A stretch of 12,614 nucleotides of DNA from Oscillospiraceae bacterium (GTDB lineage Bacteria; Bacillota; Clostridia; Oscillospirales; Ruminococcaceae). Shown piece after piece: positions 6,509 to 12,614 of this stretch (the first letter of the stretch is position 1; each line of letters starts with the position of its first letter). A program made the position numbers and the translations under genes. Under the pieces are notes generated by a model. That model ran no database searches. It was not told the origin of the DNA and saw only the letters and a program-made list of their open reading frames with translations. The stretch lies in contig CAAGJI010000061.1 in NCBI GenBank assembly GCA_900770195.1, forward strand, positions 1-12,614, given 5' to 3'.

Positions 6509-6718
6509 ATGAAATACAAAATACTTGAAATAACAGAAGAAGATTATGGCTGTGAAGGTATTCCTGAAGGTGGAGAACTTATGTGCAGTGTTCTTGCAGA
6601 AGATGAAAACAGCGAAAGAAAATGGCTTAGAATACCTGACAGAGTGCTTCTTGAAAAGTCTATAGATGTGGGGAATATTGTTGAATACGAGGATTTGAAG
6701 TATGAAAAAAATAATTGA
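6509..6718 (+). CDS. Small hypothetical protein upstream of an esterase
   Basis: This 69-residue acidic protein is not recognised. It contains Cys15 and Cys26, no signal peptide and no membrane segment. The alternating pattern (ILEITEEDYGCEG..., WLRIPDRVLLEKSIDVGNIVEYEDL) suggests a small beta-rich fold. AAGGAG (6496-6501) sits 7 bases before the ATG, a strong start, so it is a real gene. Its 3' end overlaps the esterase gene by 17 bases in another frame, implying co-transcription and coupled translation. It may be an accessory protein of the esterase, but nothing in the sequence shows this. TATAAT at 6452-6457 lies upstream, but its start point would fall at the terminator hairpin and no -35 box fits. 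Confidence 0.7.
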   Translation: MKYKILEITEEDYGCEGIPEGGELMCSVLAEDENSERKWLRIPDRVLLEKSIDVGNIVEYEDLKYEKNN

Positions 6719-7373
6719 TGAAAATAATATAAAAGCAGCCGTTTTTTATGAAAATTTATTCCCTGATTTTATTTTAATTCAGCCTACAGGAGAACATGAA
6801 AAAAACAGCATAGAAGAGGAATATGACCTTATAAAAAAAGAAAGTAAACTGAATTTTGCATTTGTTGCATTTGAAATAAAAGACTGGAATTTTGAACTTT
6901 CTCCATGGAATGCAAAACAGGCTTTTGGTGATGAAGAATTTGGAAATGGCGGAGAAAAAACGCTTGAAAATGTAAAAAATATTTTAATTCCGCAGCTTGG
7001 AAATTTTTTTGAATCAAATGCAAAATATATTCTTGGAGGATATTCTCTTGCAGGACTTTTTTCTCTTTGGGCAGGATATAAAACCGATATTTTTTTTGCA
7101 ATTGCCGCCTGTTCACCGTCTGTGTGGATTGATGGCTGGATTGAATTTGCAGAAAAAAATCCAATTAAAACAGAAAATATTTATTTAAGTCTTGGAACTA
7201 AAGAACATAAAACAAGAAATCCTATGATGAAAACGGTTAAAGATAAAATAATTTTGCAGGAAAAACTGCTTGAAAATAAAAATGTTTTTCTTGAATTTAA
7301 TTCGGGAAATCATTTTCAGGATACTGTTATAAGAAAAGCAAAAAGCTTTCTTTGGTGTTTAAACAATGAATGA
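6702..7373 (+). CDS. Alpha/beta-hydrolase, putative cytoplasmic esterase
   Basis: This 223-residue protein has the alpha/beta-hydrolase layout with nucleophile elbow GGYSLAG (Ser115) after a beta-strand (KYILGG), and candidate acid Glu168 in SLGTKEHKTRN. His204 in NSGNHF completes a catalytic triad, and DWNFELSPW (61-69) is a segment I associate with clostridial serine esterases of this small type. No signal peptide is present, so it acts in the cytoplasm, perhaps removing acyl groups from imported oligosaccharides; that role is inferred from position after the cellulase. The substrate is unknown. GAGG at 6689-6692 inside the preceding gene serves as ribosome site. The stop codon TGA is also the first three bases of repeat element C, so the element may have set the C-terminus. 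Confidence 0.75.
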   Translation: MKKIIDENNIKAAVFYENLFPDFILIQPTGEHEKNSIEEEYDLIKKESKLNFAFVAFEIKDWNFELSPWNAKQAFGDEEFGNGGEKTLENVKNILIPQLGNFFESNAKYILGGYSLAGLFSLWAGYKTDIFFAIAACSPSVWIDGWIEFAEKNPIKTENIYLSLGTKEHKTRNPMMKTVKDKIILQEKLLENKNVFLEFNSGNHFQDTVIRKAKSFLWCLNNE

Positions 7374-7712
7374 GGAAGCGGCGTGTCGCCTTCTTGAATG
7401 AGGAATTGGGAATGAGAGATTAAGGTGTCAGCTGCCGCTAACGAATTTTTCCCCCTCAGTCAAGCTTTGTGGCTTGCCAGCTCCCCTTTCAGGGGAGCCT
7501 TGAAACAGCTTTGCAAATTTAGTGAAAAAATCCCTATTTTAAGCCTCTACTGAAAGGGAAAGGAGATTACTGAAGGCGGTGGAGGGGTTAATACTGGAAA
7601 CTCATAAAGTTAAATTGCCCCTGGCAGGGGCTTTAACCAAATAGTTACTTTATATTTTTAGCAGTGTGGGGTGACTTGGCTGCGGCGACACGCAGCTTTC
7701 TCACTTCTAATT
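7371..7712. repeat. Composite hairpin-rich intergenic repeat, copy C, with terminal inverted repeats
   Basis: This fills the 375-base gap between the esterase and the GH94 gene. The ends are inverted repeats: the reverse complement of 7371-7390 matches 7684-7703 at 18 of 20 bases. Inside are the paired arms of the family: GTCAAGC/GCTTGCC and GCTCCCC-TTTCA-GGGGAGC (7480-7498). A more diverged right arm spans 7541-7592. The distal module (7601-7712) matches 2351-2457, including GCCCC-TGGCA-GGGGC (7617-7631). Stem bases differ from copies A and B while staying paired. It looks like a miniature inverted-repeat element without coding capacity. Confidence 0.78.
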
Positions 7713-7744
7713 AAAAAAGTCCTCCAGAAAAGGAGGACTTTTTT
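7713..7744. terminator. Bidirectional intrinsic terminator, serving GH94 and possibly the esterase
   Basis: A perfect 13-base stem pairs AAAAAAGTCCTCC (7713-7725) with GGAGGACTTTTTT (7732-7744) around the loop AGAAAA. The T-run on each strand makes it work in both directions. It starts 4 bases after the GH94 stop on the minus strand and lies just right of repeat C. Confidence 0.92.
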
Positions 7745-7748
7745 ATAA

Positions 7749-10142
7749 TTACATATTGATAATGATTTCAGTTTCAGGAGTGAGAATATTTGCAGGAATA
7801 TAACAGCCTTCGATTTTCTTTCCGTTTACTTCAGTAAATGAAACGCCGCTTTCCTTATGATTTGGATTTTTAACCTTGATATTAAGCTTGTTTCCTCTGA
7901 AAATCTTAGTCATTTCAAAATTGTCCCATTCAGCAGGAATTGCAGGACTTATTTTAATTCCATCTGCATCAGGCTGAATACCACAGATACCTTCAATACA
8001 GCCAACCATAACTGTTGAAGCTGTGCCTGTAAGCCAGTGAACGTGTGAACAGCCTTCGTTAGGTGACTGTCTGCTTTCTGTAAACTGACCATGTACATAT
8101 GGTTCCATTTTTCTTATTTCTGCTTTGTCATTCATTGCAGCAGGAGCAGTTTCCATAAAGTATTCAAACGCTCTGTTTCCGTGTCCGAGAATTGATTCCG
8201 CAAGGATAAGCCAGCCCTGTGTCTGTGAGAAAATACCGCCGTTTTCCTTTGTATCAGGATTGAAAACTATCATAAGGGTACCATCAAAATAATGGTCCTT
8301 GTATGGAGGATCAAGAAGTTTTGCACCGTATGGTGTGTTAAGAATATCATAAACAGACTGCATTGCCTTTTCAGCTTTTTCCTTATCGCCAAAATTTGAA
8401 ATAACTGCCCAGCTCTGAGGATTAAGCCACATTGAAGCTTCAGGGTCTTTCTTTGCACCAACTATTTCGCCTGTTTCTCTGATTCCTCTGATGTATCTGT
8501 CTTCGTCCCAGCATTTTTCAAGAGCAGCAGCAAGCTTTGAACGAATTTCTTCAATATATTTTGCATATTTATTATCGCCACGTTTTTCAGCAAGGTCATG
8601 CATAACATTCATTGCATAATAAAGCTGGAATGCAACGAAAGTAGATTCGCCCTTTTTGCCAAGACGCAGACAGTCATTCCAGTCAGCGTGAAGTCCGGCA
8701 GGCATATCATGGTCGCCAAGATGTTCCATAGAAAATCTGATTGCATTTTTCATATGGTCATAAACAGTATCTTCACCCTTGTTTGCATAGACTATAACTT
8801 CATCAAGGAAAGCTTCATTTCCGCTTTCACCGATATATTTCATAATTGTAGGGAAAAGCCAGAGTGCATCATCTGCACGATATGAAGGATGTCCTGTTTC
8901 TTTTACATATTCAGGATCGTCAGGTGTGTTTTCATGACCAGCATTGTGATTGAACTTAACAAGAGGAAGTCCGCCGCCGTTGTCAACCTGTGCTGAAAGC
9001 ATAAATCTGATTTTTTCAAGTGCCATTTCAGGGTCAAGGTGGATTATACCCTGGATATCCTGAACTGTATCACGGTATCCGAAACCGTTTCTTAATCCGC
9101 AATAGATAAATGATGCAGCACGTGACCATGTAAATGTAATAAAGCACTGGTAAGCATTCCATACATTTATCATATTGTTGAATTCTTCAGATGGTGTTTT
9201 TACGCTGAAATTGTTAAGTTTTGAATGCCAGTAATTTTTGAGTTCTTCAATTTCTTTGTCAACAACACCTGATTTTTCATAGCTGCTTAAAATTTCATCG
9301 GCTTCCTGTGGCTTCTTCTGACCAAGAATATAGATAAGTTCTTTTGTTTCGCCAGGTTCAAGAGTAATATCTGACTGTAAAGCACCGCATGAATTTGAAT
9401 TGTAGTTTGTCTGATTTTTGCAGTCGCCCTCTTCAACACAAATCGGATTAGAATATGTTCTGTATGAACCGATAAATTTTTCAAGGCTTCCACAGTATGA
9501 ATTAATGTCAGCACCAACCATACCGAAAAATCTTTCAAGTCCGTTTGAACCTGATTCATCTCTGTTTTCGTATTCATTTATATGCTGAATGATTTTGTTT
9601 TTAATAAATTCAGTTCTGCTTATAAAAAGTGTATACTGTAAATTTACCTGATCCTGTTCATAATTTGAGTCGTTTGTAAATTCGACAAAACCGAAAGTGG
9701 AAAGCTTCCTTTTTTTATTGCCATTGTTTGTAACTTTGCATCTCCATACTTCATATGTTTTTCCAAGCGGAACATAGTAAGAAGTTTCAGTATTTATATC
9801 TGAATAATCAGAAGAAATAATTGTGTACGAAGTACCATGACGGCAGACAGATTTATATTCTTCCTGAGATTTTCCGACAGGCTGCCATGTTGCAGACCAG
9901 TAATCTTTAGTATCGTTATCTCTTATATAAATGTATCTTCCAGGAAGTGCCATCATTGAATTAAAGCGGAAACGTGAAATTCTTCCGTTTGCTCCTGATT
10001 TAACAAAGCTGTACCCTGCACCGTTGTTTGAAACCATTGCACCATATTCAGGTGAACCAAGGTAGTTTGTCCAAGGTGTTGGTGTGTCCTGTTTTGTAAT
10101 AATGTATTCCTTGTTTTCAAGGTCAAAATGTCCGTATTGCAT
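7749..10142 (-). CDS. cbpA: Cellobiose phosphorylase (GH94)
   Basis: This cytoplasmic enzyme converts cellobiose and phosphate to alpha-glucose 1-phosphate and glucose, saving ATP during cellulose use. From the ATG at 10142 it has 797 residues, the normal length. Family marks are the N-terminal TPWTNYLGSPEYGAMVSNN, YSFVKSGANGRISRFRFNSM, the HADWNDCL motif with the predicted general acid Asp490, and the C-terminal GTASTVMVGCIEGICGIQPDADG. There is no signal peptide. The frame extends upstream to 10211, but AAAAGGAG (10150-10157) is 7 bases from 10142 and only 1 base from the alternative ATG at 10148. It is a single-gene unit with its own promoter and terminator, next to the secreted GH5 cellulase whose products it would process after import. 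GH94 also contains chitobiose- and cellodextrin-acting enzymes; similarity favours cellobiose. The symbol is by family. Confidence 0.92.
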   Translation of the reverse strand: MQYGHFDLENKEYIITKQDTPTPWTNYLGSPEYGAMVSNNGAGYSFVKSGANGRISRFRFNSMMALPGRYIYIRDNDTKDYWSATWQPVGKSQEEYKSVCRHGTSYTIISSDYSDINTETSYYVPLGKTYEVWRCKVTNNGNKKRKLSTFGFVEFTNDSNYEQDQVNLQYTLFISRTEFIKNKIIQHINEYENRDESGSNGLERFFGMVGADINSYCGSLEKFIGSYRTYSNPICVEEGDCKNQTNYNSNSCGALQSDITLEPGETKELIYILGQKKPQEADEILSSYEKSGVVDKEIEELKNYWHSKLNNFSVKTPSEEFNNMINVWNAYQCFITFTWSRAASFIYCGLRNGFGYRDTVQDIQGIIHLDPEMALEKIRFMLSAQVDNGGGLPLVKFNHNAGHENTPDDPEYVKETGHPSYRADDALWLFPTIMKYIGESGNEAFLDEVIVYANKGEDTVYDHMKNAIRFSMEHLGDHDMPAGLHADWNDCLRLGKKGESTFVAFQLYYAMNVMHDLAEKRGDNKYAKYIEEIRSKLAAALEKCWDEDRYIRGIRETGEIVGAKKDPEASMWLNPQSWAVISNFGDKEKAEKAMQSVYDILNTPYGAKLLDPPYKDHYFDGTLMIVFNPDTKENGGIFSQTQGWLILAESILGHGNRAFEYFMETAPAAMNDKAEIRKMEPYVHGQFTESRQSPNEGCSHVHWLTGTASTVMVGCIEGICGIQPDADGIKISPAIPAEWDNFEMTKIFRGNKLNIKVKNPNHKESGVSFTEVNGKKIEGCYIPANILTPETEIIINM

Positions 10143-10149
10143 CAGCATA

Positions 10150-10157
10150 CTCCTTTT
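10150..10157 (-). promoter_or_regulatory. Ribosome binding site deciding the GH94 start
   Basis: AAAAGGAG on the minus strand is 7 bases from the ATG at 10142 and too close to the ATG at 10148, so 10142 is chosen. Confidence 0.85.
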
Positions 10158-10162
10158 CTGTA

Positions 10163-10184
10163 ATATATATATATATATATATAT
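10163..10184. repeat. (AT)11 dinucleotide tract in the GH94 leader
   Basis: Eleven uninterrupted AT units lie between the putative -10 box of the GH94 promoter and its ribosome site, so the tract covers the expected transcription start. Such tracts can change length by slippage. Confidence 0.9.
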
Positions 10185-10211
10185 AATAACATTTTTAAAT
10201 AAAAAAATCAA
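10183..10211 (-). promoter_or_regulatory. Putative SigA promoter of GH94
   Basis: On the minus strand TTGATT (10206-10211) and TATTAT (10183-10188) are 17 bases apart. The -10 box overlaps the end of the (AT)11 tract, which offers several overlapping TATATA alternatives. Confidence 0.6.
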
Positions 10212-10269
10212 GCATAATTACAATATTTATTATAAAAATTTGCCATTAAAAATAAACGCATAAAATATC

Positions 10270-10299
10270 GTAACAGATAAACCGTTTTCTGCATATAAT
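10270..10299 (+). promoter_or_regulatory. Putative promoter of the dipicolinate-synthase-A-like gene
   Basis: A good -10 box TATAAT (10294-10299) is preceded at 18 bases by GTAACA (10270-10275), a weak -35 match. The ribosome site GGGAGG (10315-10320) lies 6 bases before the ATG at 10327. A sporulation sigma factor could also be used, but I cannot identify such a promoter. Confidence 0.45.
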
Positions 10300-10326
10300 G
10301 ACAAAAAAGAATAAGGGAGGAATTAT

Positions 10327-11064
10327 ATGAAAAAGATGACTATTATAAATAGTGATAAAAGAATGGAGTATGTCAAAGAATTTTTTTCGGATAAATATGA
10401 TGTTTCAGAAAAGCTTGAATATGAAAAAAGTGATTATATAATATTGCCTCTTCCATGCAGCAGAGACGGTGAAACTATATGTGGAACGGATAAAAAGTTG
10501 AAATTTAATGATTTAAACAAATATCTGAAAAAAGATGGAATTGTTTTTGGCGGTAAAATTCCTGAAAAAGCAAAATTTACACTTGAAAAAAATAAAATGT
10601 TGTGGTATAATTATTTCGATGAGAAAGTGGAACAAAAAAATGCTGCGGCAACGGCTGAAGGTGTTGTAAAGATTTTAATTGAAAATACGCCTGAAATGCT
10701 TTGCGGACAGAAAATTTTGCTGACAGGTGCAGGCAGAATAACAGAATATCTTGCACCTCTTCTAAAAGCATTCGGCTGTGATGTTACAATAGCAACAAGC
10801 AGTGACGTGAAAAAAGCAAAAATATCAATGCATGGATACAAAGCCACTGATATTGAAAATGTTCCGGAAAATCTATATAATTATAATATATGTGTAAATA
10901 CATCACCTTGTTTTAAAATTAATGCAGATGAAATTGACAGATGCAGGAATCTTCTTTATGTTGAACTTGCAATTCAATATTCAGTGAAAGATATAGAAAA
11001 TGCACATAAAAAGTCAATAAATATATTGTGTGCAGCAGGTGTTCCAACGGTGTATTTGAGATAA
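10327..11064 (+). CDS. Dipicolinate synthase subunit A-like protein, short and unpaired
   Basis: The 245-residue protein resembles DpaA/SpoVFA, the NAD(P)-binding subunit that with DpaB makes dipicolinate for spore cores. Supporting stretches are SDYIILPLPCSRDGETI, NAAATAEGVVKILIENTPEMLCGQKILLTGAGRI and the later LLYVELA. The dinucleotide fold shows G134-A-G136-R-I but has Thr139 where family members usually keep another small residue. The family is usually near 290-300 residues; this copy stops at AAGVPTVYLR, just where others continue with the conserved APKTAG-type tail, and the downstream frames do not restore it. No dpaB or sporulation gene lies in the window. It may therefore be a degenerate sporulation relic or a repurposed oxidoreductase. 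The start has a strong GGGAGG site. Confidence 0.72.
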   Translation: MKKMTIINSDKRMEYVKEFFSDKYDVSEKLEYEKSDYIILPLPCSRDGETICGTDKKLKFNDLNKYLKKDGIVFGGKIPEKAKFTLEKNKMLWYNYFDEKVEQKNAAATAEGVVKILIENTPEMLCGQKILLTGAGRITEYLAPLLKAFGCDVTIATSSDVKKAKISMHGYKATDIENVPENLYNYNICVNTSPCFKINADEIDRCRNLLYVELAIQYSVKDIENAHKKSINILCAAGVPTVYLR

Positions 11065-11082
11065 CATAGTTAAAAGTGCCAT

Positions 11083-11148
11083 AAAATTCAATTGATGTTG
11101 AAAAATATTTGTGCTGATATGCTTTTTTACCAAAAACAATTGAATTTT
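11083..11148. repeat. 12-base perfect inverted repeat downstream of the DpaA-like gene
   Basis: AAAATTCAATTG (11083-11094) is the exact reverse complement of CAATTGAATTTT (11137-11148), with 42 bases between; flanking GTG and CAC extend the pairing loosely. It starts 18 bases after the stop codon. It could be a long-loop hairpin at the transcript end or a pair of binding sites. It is AT-rich and has no T-run, so it is not a standard terminator. Confidence 0.5.
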
Positions 11149-11184
11149 GACACAAAATATTTAATTTAAAATTGGAATAAAGTC

Positions 11185-11213
11185 TTGACAGATTGGTCAC
11201 AATGTGGTAAAAT
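11185..11213 (+). promoter_or_regulatory. SigA-type promoter of the secreted repeat protein
   Basis: TTGACA (11185-11190) and TAAAAT (11208-11213) are 17 bases apart. Transcription would start near 11220, giving a leader of about 97 bases. Confidence 0.8.
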
Positions 11214-11225
11214 AACAACATAGCA

Positions 11226-11258
11226 GGTATTAGGGGTTTGAATAAGAACCATGATACT
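11226..11258 (+). other. Possible 5' leader stem-loop of the secreted protein mRNA
   Basis: GGTATTA (11226-11232) can pair with TGATACT (11252-11258), allowing two G-U pairs, and GGTT (11235-11238) with AACC (11247-11250) inside it. The hairpin would sit about 6 bases from the predicted 5' end, a position where stems often protect mRNA. No known riboswitch class is recognised. Confidence 0.35.
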
Positions 11259-11316
11259 AATTGTTAAACACAAAAAATACAAAATATAGTAACTAAGGAA
11301 AGAAAGAGGTAGAGCA

Positions 11317-12614
11317 ATGAAATTTAACCTTAAAAAAACAATTGCCGGCATTTCAGCTCTCGCACTCGCAGCAACACAGATTACTGTAATGGCTGCAAAC
11401 GCTGCGGATTCAGCTAGTGCCAAGAAAATTACTCTTGATTCAGCAACAAAGTTTGAAAAAGCTGGTGTAGTTGTAGATGGCGACACAGCTACAGCAACAT
11501 GGAACAAAGAAGCATACAAGATTTTGCAGAGTGCTACAGGATATGATGACACTGTAAACACAAGCTACGGTGCAGTGACTGTTTCAGTTGAAGGTGGAGA
11601 AATTTCACTTGAAGGCAATATTGATTTAAGTAAACAATTTGCAACAAAAATTAAAAGCCAGATCAAGAACAGACTTGATGGATTCGAAATCAAGGATTCA
11701 GATATTGATGTAAAGGGCAAAGTTGAAGTGGTTCTTACATACAGTGGTCTTAAAGATGGTTATTCACTCGGAGTAACAACTGCAAAGTATACAGATGGTG
11801 ATACAATAATTGATTTTAAGTCTGTAGACACTGATAAGCTTAAAGAATATTCAAACAGCAAACTTGCTGAAATTAAAGATAACATAAAGGCAGATCTTAA
11901 ACAGCAGGTTGCTGAAAAATATAATGATGAAGTTGCAGCAAATGCTAAGTTTGATGAACTTGAAAAGATAATCGATGATTATGCAGCTAAGGCAGAAAGC
12001 AAGATCAGCAAGCTTGATAAGACAGTTTCAGTTGAAAATGCTGCTACAGCAGATGAAGCAATTGCAGAACTTGCAAAGAAAGCAGGTGCTCAGAGCATTG
12101 ATTCAGTTGATTCATTCTTCTCAAAGAATGTAGTTGCAAATTTATCAACAAGTCTTCTTAATGTAATAAGCCAGAAGGCTGGCGAGGCTTCAAAGGGTAA
12201 ATATGAAGTAGCAATTTCAGAAGGCGATATTAAGACATTTGCTAAGACTGGTACAAACGTATCTGCAACATATTCAGTTTCAGCACCTTCAGCATCATTT
12301 AATTTTGTAGATGGTGAAGAGACATTTGAATATGATGGTAAGACATATGAAATTGTTGATGGCAAGAAACTTTTCGAAGCTAAATATACAGGTTCAGAAG
12401 TGGAAATTAAGGTTTCTGCAAAAGTAAAAGAAAAAGTTGAAGAAACAACTGCAACTACAGAACCAACAACAGCAGTAACAACAGCTGGCGAAAAGACAAC
12501 AACAGCAGTAACAACAGCTGGCGAAAAGACAACAACAGCAGTAACAACAGCTGGTGAAAAGACAACAACAGCAGTAACAACAGCTGGTGAAAAGACAACA
12601 ACAGCAGTAACAAC
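11317..12614 (+). CDS. Secreted, cysteine-free protein with Thr-rich repeat tail (partial, runs off the window)
   Basis: The frame is open from the ATG at 11317 to the window end, 432 codons, with the 3' end missing. AAAGAGG (11303-11309) lies 7 bases before the start. A Sec signal peptide (MKFNLKKTIAGISALALAA, cleavage near residue 29) precedes a polar region without any Cys. Residues about 50-165 alternate like beta-strands (VTVSVEGGEISLEG). About 173-232 are heptad-like, Lys/Glu/Ala-rich and probably helical or coiled coil. About 290-375 return to a beta-rich pattern. From residue 384 the chain consists of TTAVTTAGEKT units. I do not recognise the family. A cell-surface or cellulosome-associated protein is plausible because the tail resembles the GH5 linker, and a dockerin or wall anchor may lie beyond the edge. 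It has its own strong promoter. Confidence 0.85.
   Translation, partial: MKFNLKKTIAGISALALAATQITVMAANAADSASAKKITLDSATKFEKAGVVVDGDTATATWNKEAYKILQSATGYDDTVNTSYGAVTVSVEGGEISLEGNIDLSKQFATKIKSQIKNRLDGFEIKDSDIDVKGKVEVVLTYSGLKDGYSLGVTTAKYTDGDTIIDFKSVDTDKLKEYSNSKLAEIKDNIKADLKQQVAEKYNDEVAANAKFDELEKIIDDYAAKAESKISKLDKTVSVENAATADEAIAELAKKAGAQSIDSVDSFFSKNVVANLSTSLLNVISQKAGEASKGKYEVAISEGDIKTFAKTGTNVSATYSVSAPSASFNFVDGEETFEYDGKTYEIVDGKKLFEAKYTGSEVEIKVSAKVKEKVEETTATTEPTTAVTTAGEKTTTAVTTAGEKTTTAVTTAGEKTTTAVTTAGEKTTTAVT
12466..12614 (+). repeat. Tandem 33-bp units encoding TTAVTTAGEKT
   Basis: Units lie at 12466-12498, 12499-12531, 12532-12564 and 12565-12597, with a fifth begun at 12598. They differ only by GGC to GGT in the third and fourth, which indicates recent duplication or gene conversion. 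The array continues past the window end, so its length is unknown. Confidence 0.95.

Noticed and set aside
10143..10211. N-terminal extension of GH94 through the AT tract (IYIYIYI)
   Set aside because: The extension is the translated dinucleotide tract and lies over the promoter; the ribosome site supports 10142.
11166..12365. Minus-strand frames opposite the secreted repeat protein
   Set aside because: The plus-strand frame is open for 432 codons with signal peptide and ribosome site; the opposite frames are shadows.
12466..12614. CRISPR-like tandem repeats
   Set aside because: The 33-bp units are directly adjacent without spacers and in the reading frame of a protein, so they are a coding tandem array.

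Overview
The window looks like a chromosomal segment of a low-GC, Gram-positive, cellulose-degrading gut or rumen bacterium, most likely a Ruminococcus or close Oscillospiraceae relative. Reasons are a secreted GH5 cellulase ending in a dockerin, a cytoplasmic GH94 cellobiose phosphorylase whose N-terminus resembles ruminococcal enzymes, strong SigA-type promoters (TTGACA, 17 bp, TATAAT), AAGGAG ribosome sites, and Thr/Glu-rich secreted linkers. The species cannot be fixed from the sequence alone.

Left part (1-4080): zinc homeostasis. A convergent hypothetical gene (176-610, probably missing its 5' end) meets an ABC zinc importer pair on the minus strand, permease znuB (607-1449) and ATPase znuC (1446-2144), translationally coupled by an ATGA overlap. 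A Fur-family regulator of Zur type (2531-2965, +) follows. Its gene runs convergently into znuA, the zinc-binding lipoprotein (2962-3963, -). The znuA promoter is consensus, with a near-perfect 11-1-11 palindrome, a strong Zur-operator candidate, beside its -35 box. Low zinc would derepress znuA, which hands zinc to ZnuB/ZnuC.

Middle part (4081-10326): cellulose use. A 737-residue GH5 endoglucanase with signal peptide, unassigned beta-sandwich-like module, Thr/Glu linker and type I-like dockerin would be displayed on a cellulosome. It ends at a clear terminator, followed by a 69-residue unknown protein overlapping a small alpha/beta-hydrolase esterase. A GH94 cellobiose phosphorylase on the minus strand would phosphorolyse imported cellobiose to glucose 1-phosphate and glucose. 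Its promoter abuts an (AT)11 tract.

Right part (10327-12614): a short dipicolinate-synthase-A-like protein without a subunit B partner in the window, then a strongly expressed-looking, secreted, cysteine-free protein with a TTAVTTAGEKT repeat tail that runs off the window edge.

Three copies (18-63, 2167-2457, 7371-7712) of a non-coding, hairpin-rich repeat family sit between genes. They show inverted arms, compensatory changes in stems and, for the third copy, terminal inverted repeats. This family is the most unusual structure in the window that is not a protein-coding gene.
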